Source: JANPBY01 sp031430645
GTDB taxonomy: Bacteria > Actinomycetota > Actinomycetes > DATJPE01
Direction of reading: 5' to 3'
Assembly: GCA_031430645.1 (NCBI GenBank)
Contig: JANPBY010000088.1
Location: 1-36,897 of the forward strand
DNA: 36,897 nt
This document shows positions 20,003-26,823 of the stretch, in pieces. The stretch's first letter is position 1. Each line of letters starts with the position of its first letter. The notes under the pieces are model-generated. The model had not been told where the DNA came from. It saw nothing but the letters and a program-made list of their open reading frames with translations, and searched no databases. The translations under genes and the position numbers were made by a program.

Positions 20003-20773
20003 ATGACCAGCACCGGGACCGCCGCGGACACCCTCCGCGAGCGTTGGCGTGATCACAGCGCCAGGTCCACCTGGGCTCGCCCGGAGGACTGGTACGTGCC
20101 GGCCGTTGAGGCTCTTGCTGAGGCTCTCGCCGTGGAGGTGGTTGAGTCTCGGGGCGTCGAGGCTGCGGCCGACCGACTCGGAAGAGAGCGTGCCGACGAA
20201 GGCGTCGGTCTTGGCGAGGCCCTGGACGACCTCACGTCGCTCTACCTCGCGGCGGGGGTTCTCCAGCCCCCGCTGCGGGTGGTGCGAGCTCTCGCCGAGG
20301 GTTGGGCCGACGCTGGTGTTGCGCCGGTACGGACCGCCGGCTGTGAGGACGCCCTGACCGGCCTGGCCACTCCGGCCTATCTGCGCACCCGGCTGCGTGA
20401 GACCTACGCCGCCGCTGAATGCGCAGGCGTCCCCGCGGGTGATGCCTTCTGCTTGGTCGTCCTGGACGGCACTTTGTCCCCTGTCGACCCCCTGCAGCGA
20501 ATGGCCCGCGGCGTCGTGCTGGCCGCGGCGCTCGGTGAGGTCTTCCACTCGGGCGAGCCGCTGGCCGCCTTGTCCGGCGGGCGCGTGGTCGCGCTCGTCC
20601 CCCGTGACTCCTCGCTCGGTTTGGCAGTCCGCCAGCTGCGTGAGGCCGTTGAGGCCCGGGTTGCCCGGGCTGGCTTGGCGGCAGCCGTACGCCGTCCCCC
20701 ACGCGTGTGGGTCGAGGGCCTGCCAGCCGACCACACGAGCGCCGTCTCGCTTCTTATTGAACTCGAGCGCTGA
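20003..20773 (+). CDS. Degenerate GGDEF-like protein
   Basis: This 256-aa protein has a helical N-terminal half (about 1-110) and a C-terminal half that follows the GGDEF domain pattern: EDALTGLATPAYLRTRLRE (as DxLTGLxNRxxL), then FCLVVLDGT, and LAALSGGRVVALVPRD where an active enzyme has RxGGDEFxxLLP. The signature acidic residues are missing, so it is unlikely to make cyclic di-GMP; it may bind a nucleotide or act as a scaffold. The match is by eye and could be chance. It is divergent from the ECF sigma gene across 202 bp, so a shared control region is possible. No strong ribosome binding site is visible. Confidence 0.7.
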   Translation: MTSTGTAADTLRERWRDHSARSTWARPEDWYVPAVEALAEALAVEVVESRGVEAAADRLGRERADEGVGLGEALDDLTSLYLAAGVLQPPLRVVRALAEGWADAGVAPVRTAGCEDALTGLATPAYLRTRLRETYAAAECAGVPAGDAFCLVVLDGTLSPVDPLQRMARGVVLAAALGEVFHSGEPLAALSGGRVVALVPRDSSLGLAVRQLREAVEARVARAGLAAAVRRPPRVWVEGLPADHTSAVSLLIELER

Positions 20774-20782
20774 CGACGTAGA

Positions 20783-20830
20783 CCGGGACGACGGCCGCCT
20801 CTTGGAGGGGAGAGGCGGCCGTCGTACCGG
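20783..20830. terminator. Strong hairpin between convergent genes
   Basis: ACGACGGCCGCCTCT pairs perfectly with AGAGGCGGCCGTCGT around an 8-nt loop. A further CCGG/CCGG extends the stem beyond one mismatch. It lies between the GGDEF-like gene and the hydrolase gene and could end transcripts from both sides. Confidence 0.75.
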
Positions 20831-20878
20831 TATCCATGATGACGCCGCTGAGTGCGATGCGCGAGGGCGGGGCTGCAA

Positions 20879-21631
20879 CTACACCCGTTCGCCCGTCAGG
20901 TCTGGGACCACAGGGCGTAGCAAGGCGAGCAACGCCTGGGCCGCGCCCTCGGGGTCGCGCAACCCGGCGAAGTGGCCGAGCTCGAGGCTGTCGGTGGGCC
21001 ACCCGCGTCCACGCGCCGCCCGCAGCTCGATGTCGTAGGCCGCGGACGTGCGCAGGTAGACGCACGGGGCGTCCGGCCAGTCGACGAGGGCCGGGAGCAA
21101 CTCGGTCCAGAAGGCCAAGCCTCGTGGGCGCAGCGCGGTGACCACCGTGCTTCGGTCGGCCACGGAGGGTACGTCCTCCGCGAGATCGTCCTCGGTCCAG
21201 GTCGGGAACACCGCGCCGTGCTCCAGCAACCGGGTGAGCTCGGCGGCGGCTGACGCATCCTCAGATCGATAAGCGTCCAGCCGCGACCCTGGCAAGGCTC
21301 GGGGCACCCCTGCGTCGAGGAAGGCATAGGCGGTGATGGGTCGGTGCGCGGCGCGCAGCGCGAAACTAAGGCGGGCCAGCAACAATCCCGCGCCGCTGTG
21401 GCCCACCAGCACGAGTGGCCCAGGCGGTTGCGCGGCCAGCTGTTGGGCGCAGGAAGCGACCCAGCGAAGCGCGTACGGCGGCTCGTCGTCGCCCTCCGGC
21501 TCGACGGAGATGACCGTGGCGCCCTTTGCTGTCAGGGCCTCCGGCAGCCGTCCCCAGGCGGCCGCCCGAGTGAGCGGCGAAGGGCACAGCACCACGACAG
21601 CCACGCACACCAGCCTGCCATCCCCCATCAT
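20879..21631 (-). CDS. Alpha/beta hydrolase
   Basis: This 250-aa protein has the nucleophile elbow GHSGAG (in LVLVGHSGAGLLLARL) and a late histidine in LELGHFAGLRDPEG, as in alpha/beta hydrolases. The outer layout (VVVLCPSPLT near the start, then the elbow about residue 80) fits an esterase or lipase-like enzyme, but no subfamily is clear. Two adjacent ATG codons (21631 and 21628) are possible starts; a longer frame to 21670 is less likely. It converges on the GGDEF-like gene and is divergent from the response-regulator gene. Confidence 0.75.
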   Translation of the reverse strand: MMGDGRLVCVAVVVLCPSPLTRAAAWGRLPEALTAKGATVISVEPEGDDEPPYALRWVASCAQQLAAQPPGPLVLVGHSGAGLLLARLSFALRAAHRPITAYAFLDAGVPRALPGSRLDAYRSEDASAAAELTRLLEHGAVFPTWTEDDLAEDVPSVADRSTVVTALRPRGLAFWTELLPALVDWPDAPCVYLRTSAAYDIELRAARGRGWPTDSLELGHFAGLRDPEGAAQALLALLRPVVPDLTGERV

Positions 21632-21704
21632 CCTGCGTCCGAATAGCGGTGGCGTGTACCCCCCCTTCATGTCAGAGATAGGCGCGGGGGAACGCGAGCG
21701 TCTG

Positions 21705-21722
21705 TTCTCATGTACTTCTCAT
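21705..21722 (+). promoter_or_regulatory. Direct repeat TTCTCAT-N4-TTCTCAT (response-regulator site)
   Basis: Two perfect TTCTCAT copies start at 21705 and 21716, an 11-bp period, as expected for an OmpR-family dimer bound head-to-tail. The site lies 22 bp before the GTG of the response-regulator gene. The same motif precedes the lipoprotein gene (23790-23807), supporting autoregulation plus a shared target. Confidence 0.65.
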
Positions 21723-21744
21723 CTCCTTCGATCATGCTCAGGGG

Positions 21745-22425
21745 GTGCGCGTCTTGCTTGTCGAGGACGACCCGCGGATGGCGGCCGCCATGCGCCGGGC
21801 GCTCCACGCCTTTGGCGTGGTGGCTGACGTGGCGGGCAGTAGCGCGGACGCGGTGTGGATGCTCGCTGCGGCCAGCTACGACGTGATGGTCCTCGATGTG
21901 ATGCTCCCGGACGTGGACGGATTCGAGACGTGCCGACGTTTGCGGGCTAGCGGGGTATGGGTGCCCGTCATCATGGTCACTGCTCGCGGTAGCGTCGACG
22001 ACCGCGTGAGGGGGCTCGACGCAGGGGCGGACGACTATCTGCCCAAACCGTTCTCACTCGCCGAGCTGCTCGCTCGACTTCGTGCGCTGGCACGTCGTGA
22101 GCCCGTCGAGCGGCCCGCGGTGGTGCGCGTGGGTTCCCTTCGACTCGATCCAGCGACTCGAGAGGTTCGCCGGGGTGAGAGGGAGATCCCTCTGTCGGCT
22201 CGCGAGTTCGCACTGCTCGAGGCCTTCATGCGACGTCCCGGGCAGGTCTTGAGCCAACGGCAGCTGCTGGACGCAGCTTGGGACTTCGATTACGAGCATC
22301 GGTCGAACGTCATCGAGGTGTATGTACGCTACTTACGCGAGAAGATCGATCGTCCCTTCGGTGTCCGCTCGCTGGAGACGGTTCGGGGTATCGGTTATCG
22401 GATGCGCGTAGACGGTGGCGCGTGA
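21745..22425 (+). CDS. OmpR/PhoB-family response regulator
   Basis: This 226-aa protein has a receiver domain (1-115) with acidic pocket EDD at 7-9, phosphorylation site D51 in VLDVMLPD, conserved T of MVTARG and K of YLPKPFS. A winged-helix DNA-binding domain follows (about 130-222, ending VRSLETVRGIGYRM). It is closest in pattern to the TcrA/PrrA/MprA-like group. The start is GTG. Its 3' end overlaps the histidine kinase gene by 4 nt (GTGA). The direct repeat at 21705-21722 is a likely autoregulatory site. Confidence 0.94.
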   Translation: MRVLLVEDDPRMAAAMRRALHAFGVVADVAGSSADAVWMLAAASYDVMVLDVMLPDVDGFETCRRLRASGVWVPVIMVTARGSVDDRVRGLDAGADDYLPKPFSLAELLARLRALARREPVERPAVVRVGSLRLDPATREVRRGEREIPLSAREFALLEAFMRRPGQVLSQRQLLDAAWDFDYEHRSNVIEVYVRYLREKIDRPFGVRSLETVRGIGYRMRVDGGA

Positions 22426-23765
22426 ATCGCCTCCCGATCCGGGTCCGGCTGACCACCGCCTTCGGTCTGGCGATGTTGCTAATGCTGGTCTCGGCCGCAT
22501 CGTTCGTGTACCTGCGGTTACGCGCCGACCTCGATGACCGGGTCGACGCAAGCCTGAACGCTCGGAGCGAGGCACTTGCCGAGACTGAACGTGAGCCTTC
22601 GCTCAGAGGGGTTGCGCTCGAGGATCCCGAGGAATCCTTTGCCCAGTTGCTCTCCACCGATGGTGAGGTCCTTGAATCGTCCGGAACTCTTAAGACCGCT
22701 GCCCTCAGCCCTGCCGAGGCAGAGCGAGCAGTCACCGAGACGGTCGTCCTCGAGCGCGAGTTCGCAGGAGTCGACGGCAGCGCTCGGGTCGTCGCCCGCG
22801 CCGGTGGTCCTCGAGCGCGAACGATCGTGGTCGTGGGTCAGTCTCTGGTCGACCGCAATGACGCGCTGGCAAATGTCGCGATGTCCTTCGTCGTGGGTGG
22901 GTCCGTGGCGACTCTCTTCGCCTGTCTCATCGGATATGTGCTCGCGGCGCGCGCGCTAGCTCCGGTTGAGTCGATGAGGCGCCGGGCCCGAGAGGTTTCC
23001 CTCAGGGCCACAGACGAGGGTCTCCCGCTGCCGGCCGCTCATGACGAGATCCGACGCCTTGGCGAGACGCTCAACGAGATGCTCAATCGGCTGCGCGCAG
23101 CTTTCGAGCGGGAGAGCCGATTTGTCGCCGACGCGAGCCACGAGCTGCGAACACCGATTGCGATCATCAAGACCGAGCTTGAGGGCGCTTTGCGTACCGT
23201 GCCATCGGATTCGCCCGTACACGCCGCATTGGTTGCCGCGCACGAGGAATGTGATCGCCTGGCTCAGCTTGCTGAGGACCTCCTGCTGATCGCGCGGTCG
23301 GCTGACGGAGAACTCCCCCTGACGCCCATTCCGCTGGCAGCCGCCGACCTGTTGCGCGGGGTCAGAGAGCGATTCGCAGATCGAGCTGCTCGCCGCGGCC
23401 GGGCGATCCGCGTGGAGGCTGACTTGTACCTTTGGGTCTGGGCAGATCCAATTCGGGTGCCGCAGGCACTTGGCAACCTCGTCGAGAACGCTCTGCGGCA
23501 CGGGTCGGGCGAGGTAGTCCTCGCTGCACACGGCTCCGACGGTGGGGTCGAGATCGATGTCTCCGACGAGGGACCCGGCTTTCCTGGGTCACTTGGTCCA
23601 CGTGCGTTTGAGCGGTTCGCGCGCGGAGACCAGGCCCGTGGCGGCGGGGGGGTTGGACTCGGACTTGCCATCGTGCAGGCCATCGCGTTGGCTCACGGCG
23701 GTCACGTGGAGGTCGTCGATGGTGCCGCCACCACCGTGCGGCTGACGCTCCCGAAATCCGTGTGA
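22422..23765 (+). CDS. Sensor histidine kinase
   Basis: This 447-aa protein has a first membrane segment (about 13-33), an outer sensor part of about 120 residues, a second membrane segment (about 155-180), HAMP, HisKA with phospho-acceptor H240 in ASHELRTPIAIIKTELEG, and HATPase with NLVENALRHG, DEGPGF and GGVGLGLAIVQAIALAHGG. It phosphorylates the regulator encoded just upstream. The GTG at 22422 overlaps the regulator stop codon and gives the normal family length; the longer frame back to 22278 runs inside the regulator gene. The signal is unknown. Confidence 0.94.
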   Translation: MNRLPIRVRLTTAFGLAMLLMLVSAASFVYLRLRADLDDRVDASLNARSEALAETEREPSLRGVALEDPEESFAQLLSTDGEVLESSGTLKTAALSPAEAERAVTETVVLEREFAGVDGSARVVARAGGPRARTIVVVGQSLVDRNDALANVAMSFVVGGSVATLFACLIGYVLAARALAPVESMRRRAREVSLRATDEGLPLPAAHDEIRRLGETLNEMLNRLRAAFERESRFVADASHELRTPIAIIKTELEGALRTVPSDSPVHAALVAAHEECDRLAQLAEDLLLIARSADGELPLTPIPLAAADLLRGVRERFADRAARRGRAIRVEADLYLWVWADPIRVPQALGNLVENALRHGSGEVVLAAHGSDGGVEIDVSDEGPGFPGSLGPRAFERFARGDQARGGGGVGLGLAIVQAIALAHGGHVEVVDGAATTVRLTLPKSV

Positions 23766-23789
23766 CGAGATCCCTCGCTGGCTGACGCG

Positions 23790-23807
23790 CTCTCATCCCC
23801 CTCTCAG
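23790..23807 (+). promoter_or_regulatory. Direct repeat CTCTCAT-N4-CTCTCAG upstream of the lipoprotein gene
   Basis: Two CTCTCA(T/G) copies start at 23790 and 23801, again with an 11-bp period. They match the TTCTCAT repeat before the response-regulator gene. TATGTT at 23818-23823 is a possible -10 box, so the repeats would cover the -35 region, as with OmpR-type activators. Confidence 0.6.
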
Positions 23808-23812
23808 CCCGA

Positions 23813-23855
23813 CTCCTTATGTTGCAGAACGTCAACCGTTCTGCGACATAAGGAG
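23813..23855 (+). promoter_or_regulatory. 19-bp inverted repeat over the lipoprotein ribosome binding site
   Basis: The arms 23813-23831 and 23837-23855 are complementary at 18 of 19 positions, and the remaining pair (T23823, G23845) is a G-U wobble in RNA. The loop is TCAAC. The right arm ends in AAGGAG, the ribosome binding site 6 nt before the ATG, and the left arm begins with its complement CTCCTT. It could hide the site in mRNA, act as a DNA operator over the -10 region, or end the kinase transcript. Confidence 0.8.
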
Positions 23856-23861
23856 ACCCCA

Positions 23862-25247
23862 ATGACCATCCTGAACCGACCGCCTCGTGTGGTCCCCCTG
23901 CTCATCGTGGGCCTCAGCGTCGTCGCGTGCGCGAATCCGCCGAGTCCCCCCCCGACTCAACGAGCAGCTACGTTGGCCATCGTCCAAGCCGACGCAGCCG
24001 GAACAACCGTCGAATGGCCGGTCACGCGGTGCGGGACCTATACCGGGAAGGGGTGCGCACCCACGAGGTTACGGGTCGATCTGACCCGACCAACGTTCAC
24101 ACGCCCTACGCAGATCACCAACCCGCTGTTCCCGATCAGCACCCTCGACTCTGTGGTGCTGCTCGGCACTGTTGACGGACTCCCGTTCCGCTCGGAGACG
24201 ACACTGCTCCCTGGCAGCCAGACAGTCATCGTTGATGGACTTCCCATCGAGGTTCTGGTGTCGCAGTACACGGCCTACCTGGACGGCCGCATTGACGAAG
24301 TTGCGCTCGACCGGTACGCGCAAGCCGACGACGGTTCTGTCTGGTATCTCGGGGAAGACGTGTACGACTACCGAGCGGGTGCAGTCGCGATCACTGAGGG
24401 CACTTGGCTCGCGGGGCGAGACGGACCGCCAGCGATGATCATGCCGGCGAACCCTAAGGTCGGGGACGTTTTCAGAGCCGAGAATGTCACTGGTGTGGTG
24501 TTCGAGGAGATCACGGTCAAGGCCGTCGACCAAACAGTCGATGGCCCCACGGGACCTGTCAGCGGCGCGGTCGTCATGCAGGAACTGCACCTGGACGGAT
24601 CGGTTTCTGACAAGGTCTTCGCCCCTGGCTACGGCGAGTTCGACACCAGCTCAGGTGGTGACGTCGAGGCACTTGCCCTTGCCTTCCCCACCGACTCCAT
24701 CCCCGCGGTCGTTCCCGTGGAGCTCAGACGGCTGTCGACGAGTGCCTTGGGCGTTCTTGAGAATGCGCGCCTCGCTGACTGGCAGGCTGCGCGACCGACG
24801 TCGTCGCAGATCCAGCGGTTGTGGAAGGCGCTGCGAACCAACGACTATCCGCCACGGGTCGTCCAAGCCTTGAACCGGGCCATCAAGACTCTCACGGTCG
24901 CTGTGGCCAAGCGCGACGTGAAGGCAACGTCGCACGCAGCCATAGACGTGGCCCAGTCTGCCCTGGATCTTGAGCTGCTCTATCGGGGCGGCATCGAGGG
25001 CGAGCGCTTCCATCTCCACTGCCAACGCCTACGCGTCCATGCCGCGCACGGTGACATGGCTGGTGTCCGAGGAGAGGCCGCGGTGCTTCAGTGGATTAGG
25101 GATCGATTTGCCGGCACGCTGCTTCAGCCTGCGCTCCTCGCCCTTGATGCCGACCTGCTTGCCCTTCGCAGCGCATCAGACGCTGGGAATTCTCGGGCGT
25201 CTGCCGATCATGCCGCAGTCGCTGGCGCCGCGGTCCGCAGCAACTGA
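23862..25247 (+). CDS. Putative lipoprotein of unknown function
   Basis: This 461-aa protein has a lipoprotein signal: basic start, hydrophobic core VVPLLIVGLSVVAC and lipobox cysteine C23. After it come a Pro-rich linker, a beta-rich central part (about 70-290, with TNPLFPISTLDSVVLLGTVDG and GYGEFDT) and a helical C-terminal part (about 300-450). I do not recognise a family with a known function; the central part recalls secreted beta-sandwich proteins of unknown role. It follows the two-component genes by 96 bp, with its own repeat site and hairpin, so it is a likely target of that system and might take part in sensing. Confidence 0.8.
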   Translation: MTILNRPPRVVPLLIVGLSVVACANPPSPPPTQRAATLAIVQADAAGTTVEWPVTRCGTYTGKGCAPTRLRVDLTRPTFTRPTQITNPLFPISTLDSVVLLGTVDGLPFRSETTLLPGSQTVIVDGLPIEVLVSQYTAYLDGRIDEVALDRYAQADDGSVWYLGEDVYDYRAGAVAITEGTWLAGRDGPPAMIMPANPKVGDVFRAENVTGVVFEEITVKAVDQTVDGPTGPVSGAVVMQELHLDGSVSDKVFAPGYGEFDTSSGGDVEALALAFPTDSIPAVVPVELRRLSTSALGVLENARLADWQAARPTSSQIQRLWKALRTNDYPPRVVQALNRAIKTLTVAVAKRDVKATSHAAIDVAQSALDLELLYRGGIEGERFHLHCQRLRVHAAHGDMAGVRGEAAVLQWIRDRFAGTLLQPALLALDADLLALRSASDAGNSRASADHAAVAGAAVRSN

Positions 25248-25322
25248 TGAGGGTGCCCGTGGCCAGGACCTCGACCAAGCAAAATGTGCGCGATCTGATG
25301 AGACTTCACTGCGGTGACCCGT

Positions 25323-25328
25323 TACCCT
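25323..25328 (+). promoter_or_regulatory. -10 box for leaderless pyrE
   Basis: TACCCT lies 7 nt before the GTG at 25336, and no ribosome binding site is seen, so a leaderless transcript is likely. Confidence 0.5.
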
Positions 25329-25335
25329 CTGCGCC

Positions 25336-25869
25336 GTGACTGCCCGTGCAGAACTCTTGAGCCAAATCACCTCCAAGGCCGTCGTGCACGGGCGCGTGGT
25401 CCTGTCCTCGGGTCGGGAGGCGGACTACTACGTCGACCTGCGCCGGGTGACCCTCGACGGTGTCGCCGCTCCTCTCGTCGGTGAGGTGATGCTCGATCTC
25501 ACCCAGGGTTTGGATTTCGAGGCGGTCGGGGGCCTTACCCTGGGCGCGGATCCCGTCGCTGCCGCGATGGTTCACGCGGCAGCTCGTCGGGGACGCGTTT
25601 TGGACGCCTTTGTCGTACGCAAGGAGGGCAAGGCGCATGGTCTCCAGCGGCGCATCGAAGGCCCGGACGTCGCCGGGCGTCGGGTGCTAGCCGTCGAGGA
25701 CACGTCCACCACGGGTGGGTCGGTGCTCACCGCGGTTGAGGCCCTCCGAGAGGCCGGCGCTGAGGTTGTCGGGGTTGCGGTGATCGTCGAACGTGGTGCC
25801 GCCCCCACGGTGGAGGCGGCCGGCTTCACCTACCTTGCCGCGTACTCCACCGCCGACCTGGGCCTCTAG
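25336..25869 (+). CDS. pyrE: Orotate phosphoribosyltransferase
   Basis: This 177-aa protein joins orotate and PRPP to give OMP in pyrimidine synthesis. The PRPP-binding motif VLAVEDTSTTGGS is at about 117-129, with the paired acidic residues E121 and D122. Other family marks are SSGREADYYVDLRR near residue 27 and VVRKEGKAHG near 94. Length is normal for the actinobacterial form. It starts with GTG in a leaderless context. In M. tuberculosis, pyrE also lies near clpB and the SpoU methylase gene. Confidence 0.95.
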   Translation: MTARAELLSQITSKAVVHGRVVLSSGREADYYVDLRRVTLDGVAAPLVGEVMLDLTQGLDFEAVGGLTLGADPVAAAMVHAAARRGRVLDAFVVRKEGKAHGLQRRIEGPDVAGRRVLAVEDTSTTGGSVLTAVEALREAGAEVVGVAVIVERGAAPTVEAAGFTYLAAYSTADLGL

Positions 25870-26169
25870 CCGCCCTCGGCCAGAGGGACAACCGACACGC
25901 GCGAGACCCTCTGTGTGGCGCTGCCCTCGGTACGAGCCACGGATCCCAAGTACGCCTCTGACGGGCTGTCGCCCCGAGCGATGGAGCGATTGCTGGCCAG
26001 GCCAAGAGCGACCTCGCGTATCGGCGGCGCGAGCATCCTCACCTGGGATGACAGCGCGGCTGGACGCAGTCATTTCCGCGATCCTGTCCTTCGTCAAGAA
26101 GGACCACGGCTACGATCCTCCCGTCGACGGAGGCGCCGAGGCGTCGCCCGCATGAGTTGGAGGTCCGCT
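25870..26169. other. Intergenic region between pyrE and lemA, no gene seen
   Basis: A frame open from 25915 joins lemA, but its translation is Arg-rich and low in family-like pattern, so it is treated as non-coding. TACGAT at 26111-26116 is a possible -10 box. No hairpin that would end pyrE was found. Confidence 0.45.
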
Positions 26170-26730
26170 GTGAGCACGTGGGGCTGGGTGCTGCTTGGCC
26201 TCCTTGTTGTGGTCGCCCTCGCGGTGGTCGTCTCGTACAACCGCTTTGTGCGGCAGCGCAACCTCGTTGAGGAGTCGTGGCGCCAGGTTGACGTGGAATT
26301 GACGCGTCGCCATGACCTGGTGCCCAACCTGGTCGAGACGGTCAAGGGCTACGCCTCTCACGAGCGGACGACCCTCGAGGCGGTCACGACCGCGCGTGCT
26401 GTGGCGTCGGCTCCGGGCAACGGCCCAGCCGTGCAGGCCGTCCAGGAGAACATCCTGGCGTCGGCCCTGCGCCAGTTGTTCGCGGTGGCCGAGGCCTACC
26501 CCGACCTCAAGGCCAGTGAAGGCTTCCGCGACCTCCAGAGGCAGCTCGCCGAGACCGAAGATCGGATCGCTGCGAGCCGCCGGTTCTACAACGCCAACGT
26601 CCGCGCGCTGAATACCCGGGTCGAGTCGTTCCCGTCCGCGCTCGTGGCTCGTACCTTCCGGTTCACCCGGGCCGAGTACTTCACGGCTGAGGACCCCGAG
26701 GTTCGCGCGGTCCCGACAGTGTCCTTCTAG
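26170..26730 (+). CDS. LemA family protein
   Basis: This 186-aa protein has an N-terminal membrane anchor (about 5-25, WVLLGLLVVVALAVVVSYNRFV) followed by the all-helical LemA domain, with RQVDVELTRRHDLVPNLVETVKGYASHE and the C-terminal SRRFYNANVRALNTRVESFPS block. The role of LemA proteins is not settled. The GTG at 26170 is chosen because GGAGGT lies 5 nt upstream; an in-frame ATG at 26152 has no such site. Its last codons and stop start a three-copy tandem repeat (26719-26763). Confidence 0.88.
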   Translation: MSTWGWVLLGLLVVVALAVVVSYNRFVRQRNLVEESWRQVDVELTRRHDLVPNLVETVKGYASHERTTLEAVTTARAVASAPGNGPAVQAVQENILASALRQLFAVAEAYPDLKASEGFRDLQRQLAETEDRIAASRRFYNANVRALNTRVESFPSALVARTFRFTRAEYFTAEDPEVRAVPTVSF

Positions 26731-26763
26731 GAACCGTGTCCTTCTAGGACAGTGTCCTTCTAG
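26719..26763 (+). repeat. Tandem repeat that includes the lemA stop codon
   Basis: GTGTCCTTCTAG occurs three times, from 26719, 26736 and 26752, at 17- and 16-bp spacing. The first copy encodes the last residues Val-Ser-Phe and the TAG stop of lemA. The others lie in the gap to the MFS gene. The design is the same as in the hspR-clpB gap. Confidence 0.9.
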
Positions 26764-26783
26764 GCCACAAGGGCTACTCTGGC

Positions 26784-26798
26784 CGGAACTCTGTTCCG
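26784..26798. promoter_or_regulatory. Inverted repeat CGGAAC-TCT-GTTCCG before the MFS gene
   Basis: This perfect 6-bp inverted repeat lies 25 bp before the ATG of the MFS gene and may be a regulator site. It resembles the GGAAC/GTTCC core of the repeat at 87-104, but with a different spacer. No regulator gene is adjacent. Confidence 0.45.
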
Positions 26799-26823
26799 CT
26801 AGACGTAACGCCAGGAGAGCGCC

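Noticed and set aside
25915..26169. Upstream extension of the lemA frame
   Set aside because: It is Arg-rich without a LemA-like pattern; the GTG at 26170 has a good ribosome binding site and leads straight into the membrane anchor.
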